This document shows, in pieces, positions 11,601 to 23,871 of a DNA stretch of 64,000 nt; within the stretch, counting starts at the first letter, position 1; the number at the start of each line of letters is the position of its first letter. The DNA is taken from positions 1 to 64,000 of the forward strand of contig CBDDEI010000002.1 of NCBI GenBank assembly GCA_965226775.1. The letters are read 5' to 3'. The notes under the pieces are model-generated. The model worked only from the letters and a program-made list of their open reading frames with translations. It ran no database searches and was not told the DNA's origin. The stretch comes from CBDDEI01 sp965226775 (GTDB taxonomy: Bacteria > Chloroflexota > Dehalococcoidia > SHYD01). A program made the translations under genes and the position numbers.

Positions 11601-14600
11601 CTGTACCTTAACGGCAACCAGTTGAGCGGGTGCGTGCCCGACCAGTTGCGCGCTGGCTTGACCAACCATGACTTCATCGCGGTGGACGCGAACGGGGACG
11701 GCGACACCACTGACGCGGGCGACACCCCAGGCTTGCCGTTCTGCACGCTCAACTCGCTGGCGTTCAGCGGCGACGTGACCCTCAACCCGGAATTCACTAG
11801 TAGCACCACAACCTATACCGCCTCCGCGGCCCACGACGTAGAAATCACGACGGTAACGGCGCCCTTGAACAACTCCAGCAACACCGTGTCCATCATGAAG
11901 GGCACGGATACCCCCACGACTAGCGTGCCCCTCGACGTGGGGTCGAACGTGATTACTATCGAAGTCACCAGGCCGGACGACCCCCTCACGCCGCACGTCT
12001 ACACCGTGACGGTGACGCGCCAGCCCAACACACCGCCGGCCTTCGACGAGGGCGCTGCCGCGACGCGCGGCGTGGCCGAAAACACGGGTACAGGCGTGGA
12101 CATCGGCGACCCAGTCGCGGCCACCGACCCAGATAGCGGTGACACGCTCACCTACTCTCTGGATGCCGCCGGCGCGGAGTCCTTCGACATTGACGCGTCG
12201 TCCGGCCAGTTGCGGACCAAGGCCGCCCTCGACTACGAAACTGAGAACAGCTACTCCGTCACCATGTCCGTCAGCGACGGCAAGGATGCCGACGGTAACG
12301 CCGACGAGATGACCGACAACACGATCACGGTGACGATCCTCGTCAGCAACGTGAACGAAGCCCCAGTGTTCCTGTCGGCGCCCGACAGCCTCACCATCCG
12401 GGAGGACACGCCCGTGGGCGGGGACATCGGCGCCCCGTTCACGGCAACCGACGGCGACAACGACACCCTGACCTACTCCCTGGACGATACCGGCGCGGAG
12501 TCCTTCGACATCGACGCGTCGTCCGGCCAGTTGCGGACCAGGGTCGCCCTCGACTTCGAAGAAGGGGACACCAGCTACAGCTTGACCGTCACCGCTGCCG
12601 ATCCGTCGAACGAGTCGGCCACCGTGGACGTCACCATCACCGTCACCAACATCAACGAAGACGGCACGGTCACGCTGTCGACGGTGCAGCCCCTGGTTAG
12701 TACACAGCTGTTCGCCACGCTGGCCGATCCTGACCGCGTCTCTGGCAGCGTCACCTGGTCGTGGGAGAGTTCTCCGAACAGGAGCTCCTGGACCCCCATC
12801 AACGGGGCCGACACAGACACCTACACGCCGGTTGACCGGCGATGTGGGCCGCTACCTGCGGGCCACTGCCTCCTACGACGATCAGGAGAGCGCGGGCAAG
12901 AGCGCCCGGGCGGTCTCGGCCAATCCCGTGCGGACGCCGACGCCCGGCAACAGCGCCCCCCAGTTCCCGCCGAGCGAGACCGGTGCGCGTAGCGTGACCG
13001 AAAACACGCCGGCGGGCACGGACATCGGCGCGGCGTCGCGGCCACGGACTCGAATAGCGGCGACACGCTCACCTACTCCCTGGAGCGGCAGCGACGCGGC
13101 CTCCTTCGACATTACGCTCCGCTACCGGCCAGTTGCGGACCAAGGCCGCCCTGGACTATGAAACGATCCCTCTTCACTTCGTAACTGTAACCGCCACCGA
13201 CACGGCAGGCGGCAGCGACGACATCGGGATCACCATCACCGTCAACAACGTCGACGAACCCGGCACGGTAACGCTGTCGTCGCTGCAGCCCCTGGTCGCT
13301 ATCGAGCTCACCGCCACGCTGGACGATCCCGACGACGTCAGTGGCAGCGAGACCTGGTCTGTGGGAGCGTTCTCCGGACGGCACCTCCGATTGGACCCCC
13401 ATCAGTGGGGAAACTTCAGACACCTACACGCCGGTTGCCGCCGATGTGGGCGACTACCTGCGGGCCACTGCCTCCTACACTGATGGAGAAGGGGCGGCAA
13501 GAGCACCCAGGCGATCTCCGCCAACGCGGTGGAGGTGGCGCCGGGAAGGAATAAGCCGGTGTTCAGGGAGTACCCGACCGCAACGCGCAGCGTCCCGAGG
13601 AACACGCCCGCGGGCAGGAACATCGGCGCACCCGTCTCGGCCACCGACGCTGACAACGACGCCCTGACCTACAGCCTGGGCGGCCCCGACGGGAACCGGC
13701 TTCGACCTTGACACGTCCTCCGGCCAGTTGCTGACCAAGGCCCGCTGACCGGCATCCGGAGGACCAGCTACTCCGTCTTCGTGTCGGTCAGCGACGGCAA
13801 GGACGACGAGGGCATACCCTGAAGCTGCCCCGCAGATCGACACCACGACCCGGGTGACGATCAACGTCACCACCACCACTACCACCACCATCACCACCAC
13901 CATCACCACAACTACAACGGGCGGCGGTGGCGGTGGCGGAGGCGGGCCGCGGCCGCGCTACCCCTACGCCAACCCCAACACCGAGCCCAACGCCTACGGC
14001 GACACCTACCCCTACCGGACCGCAGTTCTCCGGCCAGATTGCCGCGGAGTCCAGCGTGACCGCAACGGTGGTTCCTGAGGGCACCACCCTGGGCCTTAAC
14101 GGCGGTGGAGACCTGCCAGGCGGCGTCTACGTGAACTTCCCGCCCACCGCAGTGGCCTTGCCAGTGCACGTGAGCGTCTCGGTGAGCAACGAAGCACCGA
14201 GCGACGTGACTGCGCCCAGCGGCACTACCCTGCTGCCCTTGACCATCAACATCACTCCACGGAAACTCCCCTCACCCTGGGCGAGCCGCTGACTATCGAG
14301 ATCAACCCCACGCCGGAACTGCTGGAGGCCGCAGGCGGTGACCTGAACAACCTCGCCGTGGGCGTGGTGACCCCCCACGGCATTGTGGTGCTGCCCGACG
14401 CAGGTAATGCACGGCAGGCTGGTGGTGACCACCGACCGCATCGCCCCCTTCGTCCTGTTAGCCATCACGGACACCGGCCCAGTTCTGACGCAGCCGCCTA
14501 TGGGCGATGCCTCGTCCATGGGGCCGCTGCTGCAGTGGACCCAACCGCCGAGGACTACCTGGTTCCAGGTGCAGGTGATCCCCTTCAATGAGGACGGCCC

Positions 14601-15141
14601 CGGCATCAACCTGGTTATCGGCGACGGCGCGCTGGTGCGGGCCGCGCAGTACCAGGTCCTGGGCCCCAACTTCGGCAGCGCTGACCCCAACTACGTGATG
14701 CTGCCCGACATGACCTACCTCTGGCGGGTGCGCACTACCACGGTGCTGACGAACCCCACGGAGGCAGACTGGAGCGCGTGGGCGGTGAGCAGCTTCAAGA
14801 CGCCGCCAGCCAGCAGCAGCACCATCACGCCGGTGGCGCCGCCGGCCTTTGCGGAGGTGGGCACGCTCACCCCAACGTTGACCTGGGCGAACTCCAACAC
14901 CGCCGTGTTCTACTACGAGGTGCAGGTAAGCAAGGACTACGAGTTCGGGCCGAACGCCTTCCTCTACAGTGAGTACGTCCATGGCGGAGCCAGCACCCCG
15001 CCCAACAGCTACGTGGTGCCGGCAGCCTTCCCCCTAGAGGCAGGCGAGATCTACTACTGGCGCGTCCGGCCGCGGATTCAGGGCGACGGCGACCCGCTGC
15101 CGTGGAGCGCCACCTACGTGTTCCTGGCGCCACCGGGATAG
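8607..15141 (+). CDS. Gene C: giant secreted LRR plus cadherin-repeat protein, tandem copy of gene B (multiply frameshifted)
   Basis: The ATG follows AGGAG at normal spacing. Residues 1-220 (8607-9266) are intact: signal peptide ending in an ALA/ARAHS-type site, cadherin-like sandwich, LRR cap and first LRR. LRR runs continue at 9646-10332 and 10350-10934. The longest open segment, 11265-12992 (575 codons), holds the second LRR block, the DANGDGDTTDAGD loop, a cadherin-like sandwich, two cadherin repeats and an Ig-like repeat. More Ig/cadherin repeats, a Thr/Gly linker and the C-terminal module (14383-15141) follow in other frames. The breaks are single-base indels, as in B. The 113-bp spacer from B matches the D-E spacer, and the 47-bp spacer to D matches the E-F spacer. 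Together with D it forms an LRR-dikinase gene pair. Confidence 0.7.
13957..15141 (+). repeat. Shared C-terminal module, copy 3 (gene C)
   Basis: Same module. It is open from 14383 to the stop, with indels upstream of that. Most differences from the other copies are at third codon positions, which indicates past selection on the protein. Confidence 0.85.
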
Positions 15142-15188
15142 GGCGCAGGCGAGCAGACGAGCGTTGAGTTAGGAGCATAACGTTTACC

Positions 15189-18100
15189 ATGCAAAAAAGA
15201 ACCCGTACAAGCACGGTGGCCGCACTGGCCCTCTTTGCTGTTGTTGGCCTTGTTGCCGCCCTCGCGCCCTCCATTGCATGGCCTAACCTGGCCCGCGCCC
15301 ACTCGCCGGGGGACGCCTCCCTCACCGCGCTGATGGTAACCGCGGGGGAGACGGCGCAGACGCTCACGCCGGCGTTCAGCAGCACGGTGACTGACTACAC
15401 GGTCGCCGTGGCCAACAACGTGACCCAGATCACCATCGAGGCCACGGCGGACGGCGACGGCAGCGTGACCTATCAGAACACGGACGGGACGACGCTCACG
15501 GACGCCGACACGAGCGTCGACGGCCAGCAGGTGGACCTCCCCGCGGCGGGCGGCAAGCGCATCGACGTGGTGGTGACCCATGGGACGGATACGCAGACCT
15601 ACACCGTGCTGGTGAGCCACGAGGGGACGTTCGACTCGGAAGACCCGTGTGCAGGAGGCGGCTACAATCCAACGCCGACGGCCGTCGCAGTGGACGCCGT
15701 CCCGATCGTGGTCGAGTCGACGACCGCGGACTACTTCGTGCTCTATGTGCGGGACTTGGTGGATCCGGCGTGGGAGGCACCGGTCTCGGTGACGCGGGGC
15801 GAAGCCGGTACGACATCCCTCACCGAGAACGTGGCGGCGCTGCCCAAGGAGCGCTACCGGGTGGAGAAGTACCTCATCGCCGACCCGGCCGATGTCGATG
15901 GTGACTGCATCGACGACCTCACCGAACTCACTAACCTAGGAAGCCAAAATCCGGTGAACGCCGCCGCTGGCATCGCACTCACCGACGGCGCTGTGGCCAT
16001 TCCCGATGAGGAAACATTCACGGCGCTTTCGGAGGTCTTTGCATCCAGAAGCGGCGGCTGGACCCACGTTGTCAAGTTCTTCCTGGGTGACACGGACACC
16101 GACCGACCGCTTGTGTATTTCATGAACACCTCGAAGCACCTCATCCATCAGTCCTTCATAGATGCCGTAGGCCCTGAGTTGGGTAGGCACACCAAAGGGA
16201 AGCTAACCTATCACCCGGAACTCGTTGCCCCCGATGGAAGCCAGGGCCTCTACTACTTCTCGCCGAGCAACCTCATACTGCCCGCCTTCAGCCATGCGGA
16301 GCGCTCCTACACGCAGCTGGCTGCCAGCATGAGGTTGCTCGACGACAACCTGGCGGTCTATATCCCAAACCGTTGGCTTTCGAGAGTCCAGTCCGACCTG
16401 CAGTTCTTCAGGGCGTCTCGGATGCACCTTGTGTTCGACGAAGACCTCTTTTCCGAAACCGACTTTCAGGCGTTGAACCCAGGGGAGGGGTATGGCCGGT
16501 TGCGAGCCCTGGAGCCGGACGAACGGCCCCATCCGCGCGAAATCGTGCTCTACGAAGCGCTGCCTAACGAACTGCCTCGTGTGGCCGGCATCATCTCCAC
16601 CGTGCCGCAGACGCCGCTGTCGCATGTCAACCTGCGCGCCGTTCAGGACGGCGTTCCCAACGCCTTCATCCGCGGCGCCCTCGACGAGGACGAGATCGAC
16701 GATCTCATCGGCAGCTACGTACGCTATACGGTGACCGAGACCGGATACACCATCCGCGCCGCGACCAAGGCGGAAGTTGATGCCCACTACGCGTCGTCCC
16801 GGCCTACCCAGCCGCAAACGCCGGAACGCGACCTCTCGGTCACGGCGATCACGCCCCTCAGCCAGATCGGCTTCGACGACTGGGACGCGTTCGGCGTCAA
16901 GGCGGCCAACGTGGCCGTGCTGGGGACGCTCGATTTCCCGGAGGGGACCGTCCCCGACGGGTTCGCAATCCCGTTCTACTTCTACGACGAGTTCATGAAG
17001 CACAACGGGTTCTACACCCGCATCGAGACCATGCTGGCGGATTCTGACTTCCAGACGGACTTCGATACCCAAGAGTCTGAGCTCAAGAAGCTGCGCAAGG
17101 ACATTGAGGACGCGGAGACGCCTGCGTGGATTATCGCGGCGATCGTGGAAATGAATGAGTCGTTTGCCGAGGGGGTCAACCGGCGCTACCGCTCCAGCAC
17201 CAACAACGAGGACCTGCCCGGCTTCAACGGTGCGGGACTGTACGACTCCAAGTCCCAGAAGCCGTCGGAAGACGAGAAGGACCTCGCCAAGTCCCTCAAG
17301 GAAGTGTACGCCAGCCTGTGGAACTTCCGCGCCTTCATCGAACGCGACTTCCATCGTATCGACCACACCGCGGCCGCGATGGGGATTCTCGTTCATCCCA
17401 GCTACAAGGACGAAGAGGTCAACGGTGTCGCCGTTAGTTTCGACCCCGTCTACGACCAAGACGACGCCTACTACGTCAACTCCCAGGTGGGCGAGGACCT
17501 TGTCACTAATCCCGACGCGCTCTCGGTGCCGGAGGAAGTCCTGCTTCACAAGGCCCGTAGATACACCATCCTTAGCACCTCCAACCAGGCGCCGCCAGGG
17601 AGCCTCCTCATGAGCGACGACCAACTGAATCAGCTGCGCAGGCATCTCGCCGCGATCCACAAGAAGTTCACTGCGCTGTACAACCCCAGTCCCGATGAAC
17701 CGTTCGCCATGGAAATCGAGTTCAAGATCACCAGCGACGATGTGCTGGCGATCAAGCAGGCTCGGCCCTGGGTCTTCGGCTCCGCAGAAACGGTAACCCC
17801 GCCGTCCACGAACCAGGCGCCCGTGTTCACAGAGGACGCCAATACAACCCGCAGCGTGGCCGAAACCACCGCCGCGGGCGTGAACATCGGCGCGCCGGTC
17901 GCAGCCACCGACGCTGATAACGACGCCCTGACCTACTCCCTGGATGCCACCGGCGCGGCGTCCTTCGACATTAGCTCCACTACGGGCCAGTTGCAGACCA
18001 AGGCCGACCTGGACCACGAAACCAAAAGCAGCTACACCGTCACCGTGTCAGTCCGCGACAGCAAGGACGGCAATGGCGACGCTGACGAGGTGACGGACGA

Positions 18101-20905
18101 CATGATTACGGTGACGATTCAGGTCGCCAACCTGAACGAAGCCCCCGTGTTCACGCCCATCGCGCCCGGCCTCCACGACGTGGACGAGAACACGGTGGCG
18201 GGCGAGAACATCGGCGCTCCCGTCGCGGCCACCGACGACGATAACGACACGCTGACCTACTCCCTGGACGACAGCAGCCTGGCCACCTTCGACATTGTCG
18301 CCACTACGGGCCAGTTGCAGACCAAGGCCGCTCTGGACTATGAAACTGGGACCATCAGCTACACCGTGACCGTAACCGCCGTGGACCCATCCGGCGCGGA
18401 CGACACCATCACCGTCACCATCACCGTCAACAACGTCGATGAAGCGGGGACGGTCACGCTGTCGTCGACACAGCCCATCGAGGGAACCCCGCTGACCGCT
18501 ACTCTGGACGATCCCGACTTCGTCGTCAGTGGCAGCGCCACCTGGGCTTGGGCGGGTTCCCCGAACGGCAGCTCCTCCTCCTGGACCCCCATCAATGGGG
18601 CAACCTCAGCCAGCTACACGCCGGTTCCCGCCGATGTGGGCCGCTACCTGCGGGCCACCGCCTCCTACACCGATGGAGAAGGGTCGGGCAAGAGCGCCCA
18701 AAGGGTCTCGGCCAATAGGGTGCAGCCAGCGCCTGTGGAGCCGAATGAGCCGCCCGAGTTCCCGCTCACCGAGACCCGTGCGCGCGACGTGGACGAGAAC
18801 ACGCCGGCGGGCGAGGACATCGGCGAGCCCGTCGCGGCCACCGACCCCGAGGGCGACACCCTGACCTACTCCCTGGACACTGCCGGCGCGGAGTCCTTCG
18901 ACATTGGCTCCACTACGGGCCAGTTGCAGACCAAGGCCGCCCTGAACTTTGAGACTACGCCCAGCTACAGCGTAACCGTAACCGCCACCGACACCGGCGC
19001 CGCCACCGATACCATCATCATCACCATCACCGTCAACAACCTCGAAGAACCCGGCACGGTAACGCTGTCGTCCCTGCAGCCCCTGGTCGCTATCCCGCTC
19101 ACCACTACGCTGGACGATCCCGACGTCGTCAGTGGCAGTGTGACCTGGTCGTGGGAGCGTTCTCCGGACGGCACCTCCTCCTGGACCCTCATCAGTGGGG
19201 CAACCTCAGCCAGCTACACGCCGGTTCCCGCCGATGTGGACCGCTACCTGCGGGCCACCGCCTCCTACACCGATGGAGAAGGGTCGGGCAAGAGCGCCCA
19301 GGCTATCTCCGCTCACGCGGTGGAGCTGGCGCCGGGAAGGAACGCACCAGTGTTCACTGAGGGCGCCAGTACAACCCGCAGCATCCCGGAGAACACACCC
19401 GCGGGTAGGAACATCGGCGCACCCGTCTCGGCCACCGACCCCGACAACGACCTCCTAACCTACAGCCTGGGCGGCCCCGACGAGGAGTTCTTCGACATTG
19501 ATGCGTCCTCCGGCCAGTTGCAGACCAAGACGGCCCTCGACTACGAGAGCAAGTCCAGCTACTCAGTCACCGTGTCGGTCAGCGACAGTAAGGACGCCGA
19601 CGGCAACCCTGACACGACCACGACAGTACGATCGCGGTGACGATTCTTGTCACCACTGTCACCACCACAACCACCACCACAACGGGTGGCGGTGGCGGCG
19701 GAGGAGGAGGCCGCGGCCGCTCTACTCCAACGCCGAGCCCGACGCCTACACCGAGCCCAACGCCTACGGCGACACCTACCCCTACCGGACCGCAGTTCTC
19801 CGGCTTGATTGCCGCTGAGCCCAGCGTGACCGGGATGGTGGTCCCTGAGGGCGCAACCTTGGGCCTCAACGGCGGCGGAGACCTGCCAGGCGGCGTCTAC
19901 CTGAACTTCCCGCCCACCGCAGTGGCCTTGCCAGTGCACGTGAGCGTCTCGGTGAGCAACGACCGCGCCAGCGATGTGGAAGCGCCCAGCGGCACTACCT
20001 TGCTGCCCTTGACCATCAACATCACTCCGGAAACTCCCCTCACCCTGGGCGAGCCGCTGACCATTGAGATAAACCCCACGCCGGAACAGCTGGAGGCCGC
20101 AGGCGGTGACCTGAACAACCTCGCCGTGGGCGTGGTGACTCCCAACGGCATTGTGGTGCTGCCCGCGAAGGTGATGCACGGCAGGCTGGTGGTGACCACC
20201 GACCGCATCGCCCCCTTCGTCCTGCTTGCCATCACGGACACCGGCCCAGTTCTGACCCAGCCGCCTATGGGCGATGCCTCGTCTATGGGCCCGCTGCTGC
20301 AGTGGACCCAACCGCCGCGCACTACCTGGTTCCAGGTGCAGGTGATCCCCTTCAACGAGGACGGCCCCGGCATCAACCTGGTTATCGGCGACGGCGCGCT
20401 GGTGCGCGGCGCGCAGTACCAGGTCCTGGGCCCCAACTTCGGCAGCGCTGACCCCAACTACGTGATGCTGCCCGATATGACCTACCTCTGGCGGGTGCGC
20501 ACTACCACGGTGCTGACGAACCCGACGGAGGCAGACTGGAGCGCGTGGGCGGTGAGCAGCTTCAAGACGCCGCCTGCCAGCAGCAGCACCATCACCCCGG
20601 TGGCGCCGCCGGCCTTTGGGGAGGTGAGCACGCTCACCCCAACGTTGACCTGGGCGAACTCCAACACCGCCGTGTTCTATTACGAGGTGCAGGTCAGCAA
20701 GGACTACGAGTTCGGGCCGAACGCCTTCCTCTACAGTGAGTACGTCCACGGCGGAGCCAGCACCCCGCCCAACAGCTACGTGGTGCCGGCAGCCTTCCCC
20801 CTAGAGGCAGGCGAGATCTACTACTGGCGCGTCCGGCCGCGGATTCAGGGCGACGGCGACCCGCTGCCGTGGAGCGCCACCTACGTGTTCCTGGCGCCAG
20901 GATAG
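15189..20905 (+). CDS. Gene D: secreted phospho-His/ATP-grasp (dikinase-like) protein with cadherin repeats and the shared C-terminal module
   Basis: The first 1483 codons are open (15189-19640). Residues 1-37 are a signal peptide, about 40-145 a cadherin-like sandwich, and about 150-420 an unrecognised region with a DVDGDCIDD Ca-type motif. A PEP-utiliser swivelling domain follows with TPLSHVN (His codon at 16623, residue 479). The ATP-grasp/PPDK-N-like domain spans about 565-862 (FGVKAAN, VPDGF, RSSTNNED, GAGLYDS, QARPW). Cadherin and Ig-like repeats then run to about 1470. Compared with gene F, one base is missing near 19622, which moves the C-terminal module into frame 19637-20905. The His-then-ATP-grasp order without a TIM barrel matches glucan water dikinases rather than PEP synthase. 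Dikinase activity is an inference, and a secreted ATP-using enzyme would be unusual. Confidence 0.8.
19723..20905 (+). repeat. Shared C-terminal module, copy 4 (gene D)
   Basis: Fully open copy (within 19637-20905), joined to the dikinase-cadherin part by a linker of Thr and Gly runs. Confidence 0.87.
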
Positions 20906-21019
20906 GGCGCAGACGAGCAGACGAGCAGACGAGTGTTGCCCCGGCGCGCGGACACGGTGCTGCACTACTTTCGGCTCAACATTGCCCAGACCACTATATA
21001 AACATAGGAGTGTAACCTG

Positions 21020-23823
21020 ATGCGTAAAAGAATCTTCACGAGCACGATTGCCGCTCTGGCCCTCTTTGCCGTTGTTGGCCTTGTTGCCGCCCTCGCGCCC
21101 TCTATTGCATCGCTAAACCTGGCCCGCGCCCACTCCGTGACGGAGGCTGCCCTCACTGCGCTAACGGTGACCGCAGGGGGGACGACGCAGACGCTCTCCC
21201 CGGCGCTCAGCAGCACGGTGCATTACTACACGGTCCCCGTGGCCGATACTGTGACCCAGATCACCATTGCGGCCACGCCGTCCGGCGACGGCACGGTAGC
21301 CTATGAGGAGGCCGATGAGACGGCGCTCCCGGACGCCGACGCGAACACCCCCGGCCAGCAGGTAGACATCCCCACGGCCGGCAAGCGCATCAACGTAGTG
21401 GTAACCCATACCGACGCCGGGGTGATGATGGTAGAGACCTACGGCGTGCTGGTGATCCGCCATGGCCCGGCGGTACCGGACACGATCGTGCTCATGGCGC
21501 TGTACAACTACGCGGGCGGCGAGGACTGGACGAACAGCACCGACTGGGGGAGCACTGAGCCCCTCAACACCTGGTATGGCGTCAGCACGAACTCCGACGG
21601 CCGTGTCATACAGCTGGCCCTTAGTCAAAACAACTTGGTCGGAATCCTGCCGACCGCGTTGGGCAATCTCGACCAGATGACGACTCTGAATCTGTGGGGC
21701 AACCAGTTGAGCGGGACAATCCCAGACCTGACCCGCCTCACCAGCCTGCTGGAGCTGTGGTTGAGCGATAACGCGTTGAGCGGGACGATCCCAGCCTCGC
21801 TGAACAGCCTCACCACCCTGACGCAACTGCACCTGGACAACAACCAGTTGAGCGGGCCGATTCCAGACCTGAGCAGCCTCACCAGACTGAAGCAACTGTC
21901 CCTGCGGAACAATGAGCTGACGGGAGAGATCCCGGCTTGGCTGGGCGACCTCGCCGCCCTGGAGTTACTGTACCTGAAGAGCAACCAGTTGAGCGGGGAC
22001 TTCCCAGAAGAGCTGGGCATGCTCAGCCAGCTGAAGGCCACACGCTTCGCGAGCAATAAGGACGCCGACGGCAACCCTACGTTGACCGGGTGCGTGCCCC
22101 ATGGGTTGCGCTATCTCGTGGCCGCCGAGGAGTTTTCGGCGGGCTTCCCAGCCCAGGACTTCATCGCGGTGGACGCGAACGGGGACGGCGACACCGATGA
22201 CCTTGACGATACTCCCGGCCTGAACCTGCCGTTCTGCATGCTGAGCGCGTTGGACCTCAGCGACGTGACCCTCGATCCGTCCTTTGCCAGCGGCACTGTG
22301 GCCTACACCGCCGATGTGGCCAACACCGTGGCAGCCACGACGGTGACGGCGACGTTGTACAACTTCGCTGACACCATCTCCATCATGAAGGGCGCGGACA
22401 CCTACATGAGCGGAGACCCGGTGCCGCTCAACGTGGGGGAGAACGTGATCACCATCAAAGTCACCCCTGCGGACAGCACCCCTGTGCACACCTACGAGGT
22501 GACGATCAACGTCACCACCACAACCACCGCTACCGCCACCGCCACTGCCACTGCCACTGCCACTGCCACCGCCACTGTCACCACCACAACCACCACAACC
22601 ACCACCACAACGGGTGGCGGTGGCGGAGGAGGCCGCGGGCGCGCTACTCCAACGCCAACGCCTACACCGAGCCCAACGCCTACGGCGACACCAACCCCAA
22701 CCGGACCGCAGTTCTCCGGCAAGATTGCCGCGGAGCCCAGCGTGACCGCAACGGTGGTTCCCGAGGGCGCCACCCTAGGCCTTAACGGCGGTGGAGACCT
22801 GCCAGGCGGCGTCTACCTGAACTTCCCGCCCACCGCCGTGGCCTTGCCGGTGCACGTGAGCGTCTCGGTGAGCAACACCGCGCCAGACGATGTGACAGCG
22901 CCCAGCGGCACTACCCTGCTGCCCTTGACCATCGACATTACGCCGGAAACTCCCATCACCCTGGGCGAGCCGCTGACCATCGAGATTAACCCCACGCCGG
23001 AACAGCTGGAGGCCGCAGGCGGTGACCTGAACAAGCTCGCCGTGGGCGTGGTGACTCCCAACGGCATTGTGGTGCTGCCGACGCAAGTAATGCACGGCAG
23101 GCTGGTGGTGACCATCGACCGCCTCGCCCCCTTCGTCCTGTTGGCGGTCACGGATCCAGGCCCGGTCCTGAGCAGCCGCCTATGGGCGATGCCTCCTCCA
23201 TGGGGCCGCTGCTGCAGTGGACCCAACCACCGAAAACTACCTGGTTCCAGGTGCAGGTGATCCCCTTCAATGAGGACGGCCCCGGCATCAACCTGGTTAT
23301 TGGCGACGGCGCTCAAGTGCAGGCCGCGCAGTATCAGGTCCTGGGCCCCAATTTCGGCAGCGCTGACCCCAACTACGTGATGCTGCCCGGCATGACCTAC
23401 CTCTGGCGGGTGCGCACGGCCACAGTGCTGACGAACCCCACGGAGGACGACTGGAGCGCGTGGGCGGTGAGCAGCTTCAAGACGCCGCCAGCCAGCAGCA
23501 GCACCATCACCCCGGTGGCGCCGCCGGCCTTTGCGGAGGTGGGCACGCTCACCCCAACGTTGACCTGGGCGAACTCCAACACCGCCGTGTTCTACTACGA
23601 GGTGCAGGTAAGCAGGGACTACGAGTTCGGGCCGAACGCCTTCCTCTACAGTGAGTACGTCCATGGCGGAGCCAGCACCCCGGCCAACAGCTACGTGATA
23701 CCAGCAGCCTTCCCCCTAGAGGCAGGCGAGATCTACTACTGGCGGGTGCGGCCGCGGATTCAGGGCGACGGCGACCCGCTGCCGTGGAGCGCCACCTACG
23801 TGTTCCTGGCGCCACCGGGATAG
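21020..23823 (+). CDS. Gene E: secreted LRR protein with Ca-type loop and the shared C-terminal module (one frameshift)
   Basis: The ATG follows AGGAG. The open frame 21020-23260 encodes a signal peptide (about 1-38), a cadherin-like sandwich (about 40-150), an LRR cap, about seven or eight plant-type LRRs (about 190-345, LSGxIP) and an EF-hand-like DANGDGDTDD loop starting at residue 385. A second cadherin-like sandwich (about 400-495), a Thr/Ala microsatellite linker, a Gly run and the first part of the C-terminal module follow. One base is missing near 23170 relative to the same place in the protease gene. The module continues in 23182-23823. This is the simplest LRR member and has no true cadherin repeats. 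It lies 114 bp after D and 48 bp before F, repeating the C-D arrangement. A binding or recognition role is inferred from the LRRs. Confidence 0.8.
22644..23823 (+). repeat. Shared C-terminal module, copy 5 (gene E)
   Basis: Same module after a Thr/Ala hexanucleotide repeat and a Gly run. One base is missing near 23170. Confidence 0.85.
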
Positions 23824-23871
23824 GGCGCAGGCGAGCAGACGAGCGTTGAGTTAGGAACATAACGTTACTCC

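Noticed and set aside
16203..18017. 604-codon open frame on the minus strand opposite gene D
   Set aside because: It is the antisense shadow of a GC-rich, codon-biased gene. Its translation is Arg/His/Gly-rich without any family motif, and gene D explains the strand. Similar minus-strand frames across 1-37 kb were dropped for the same reason.
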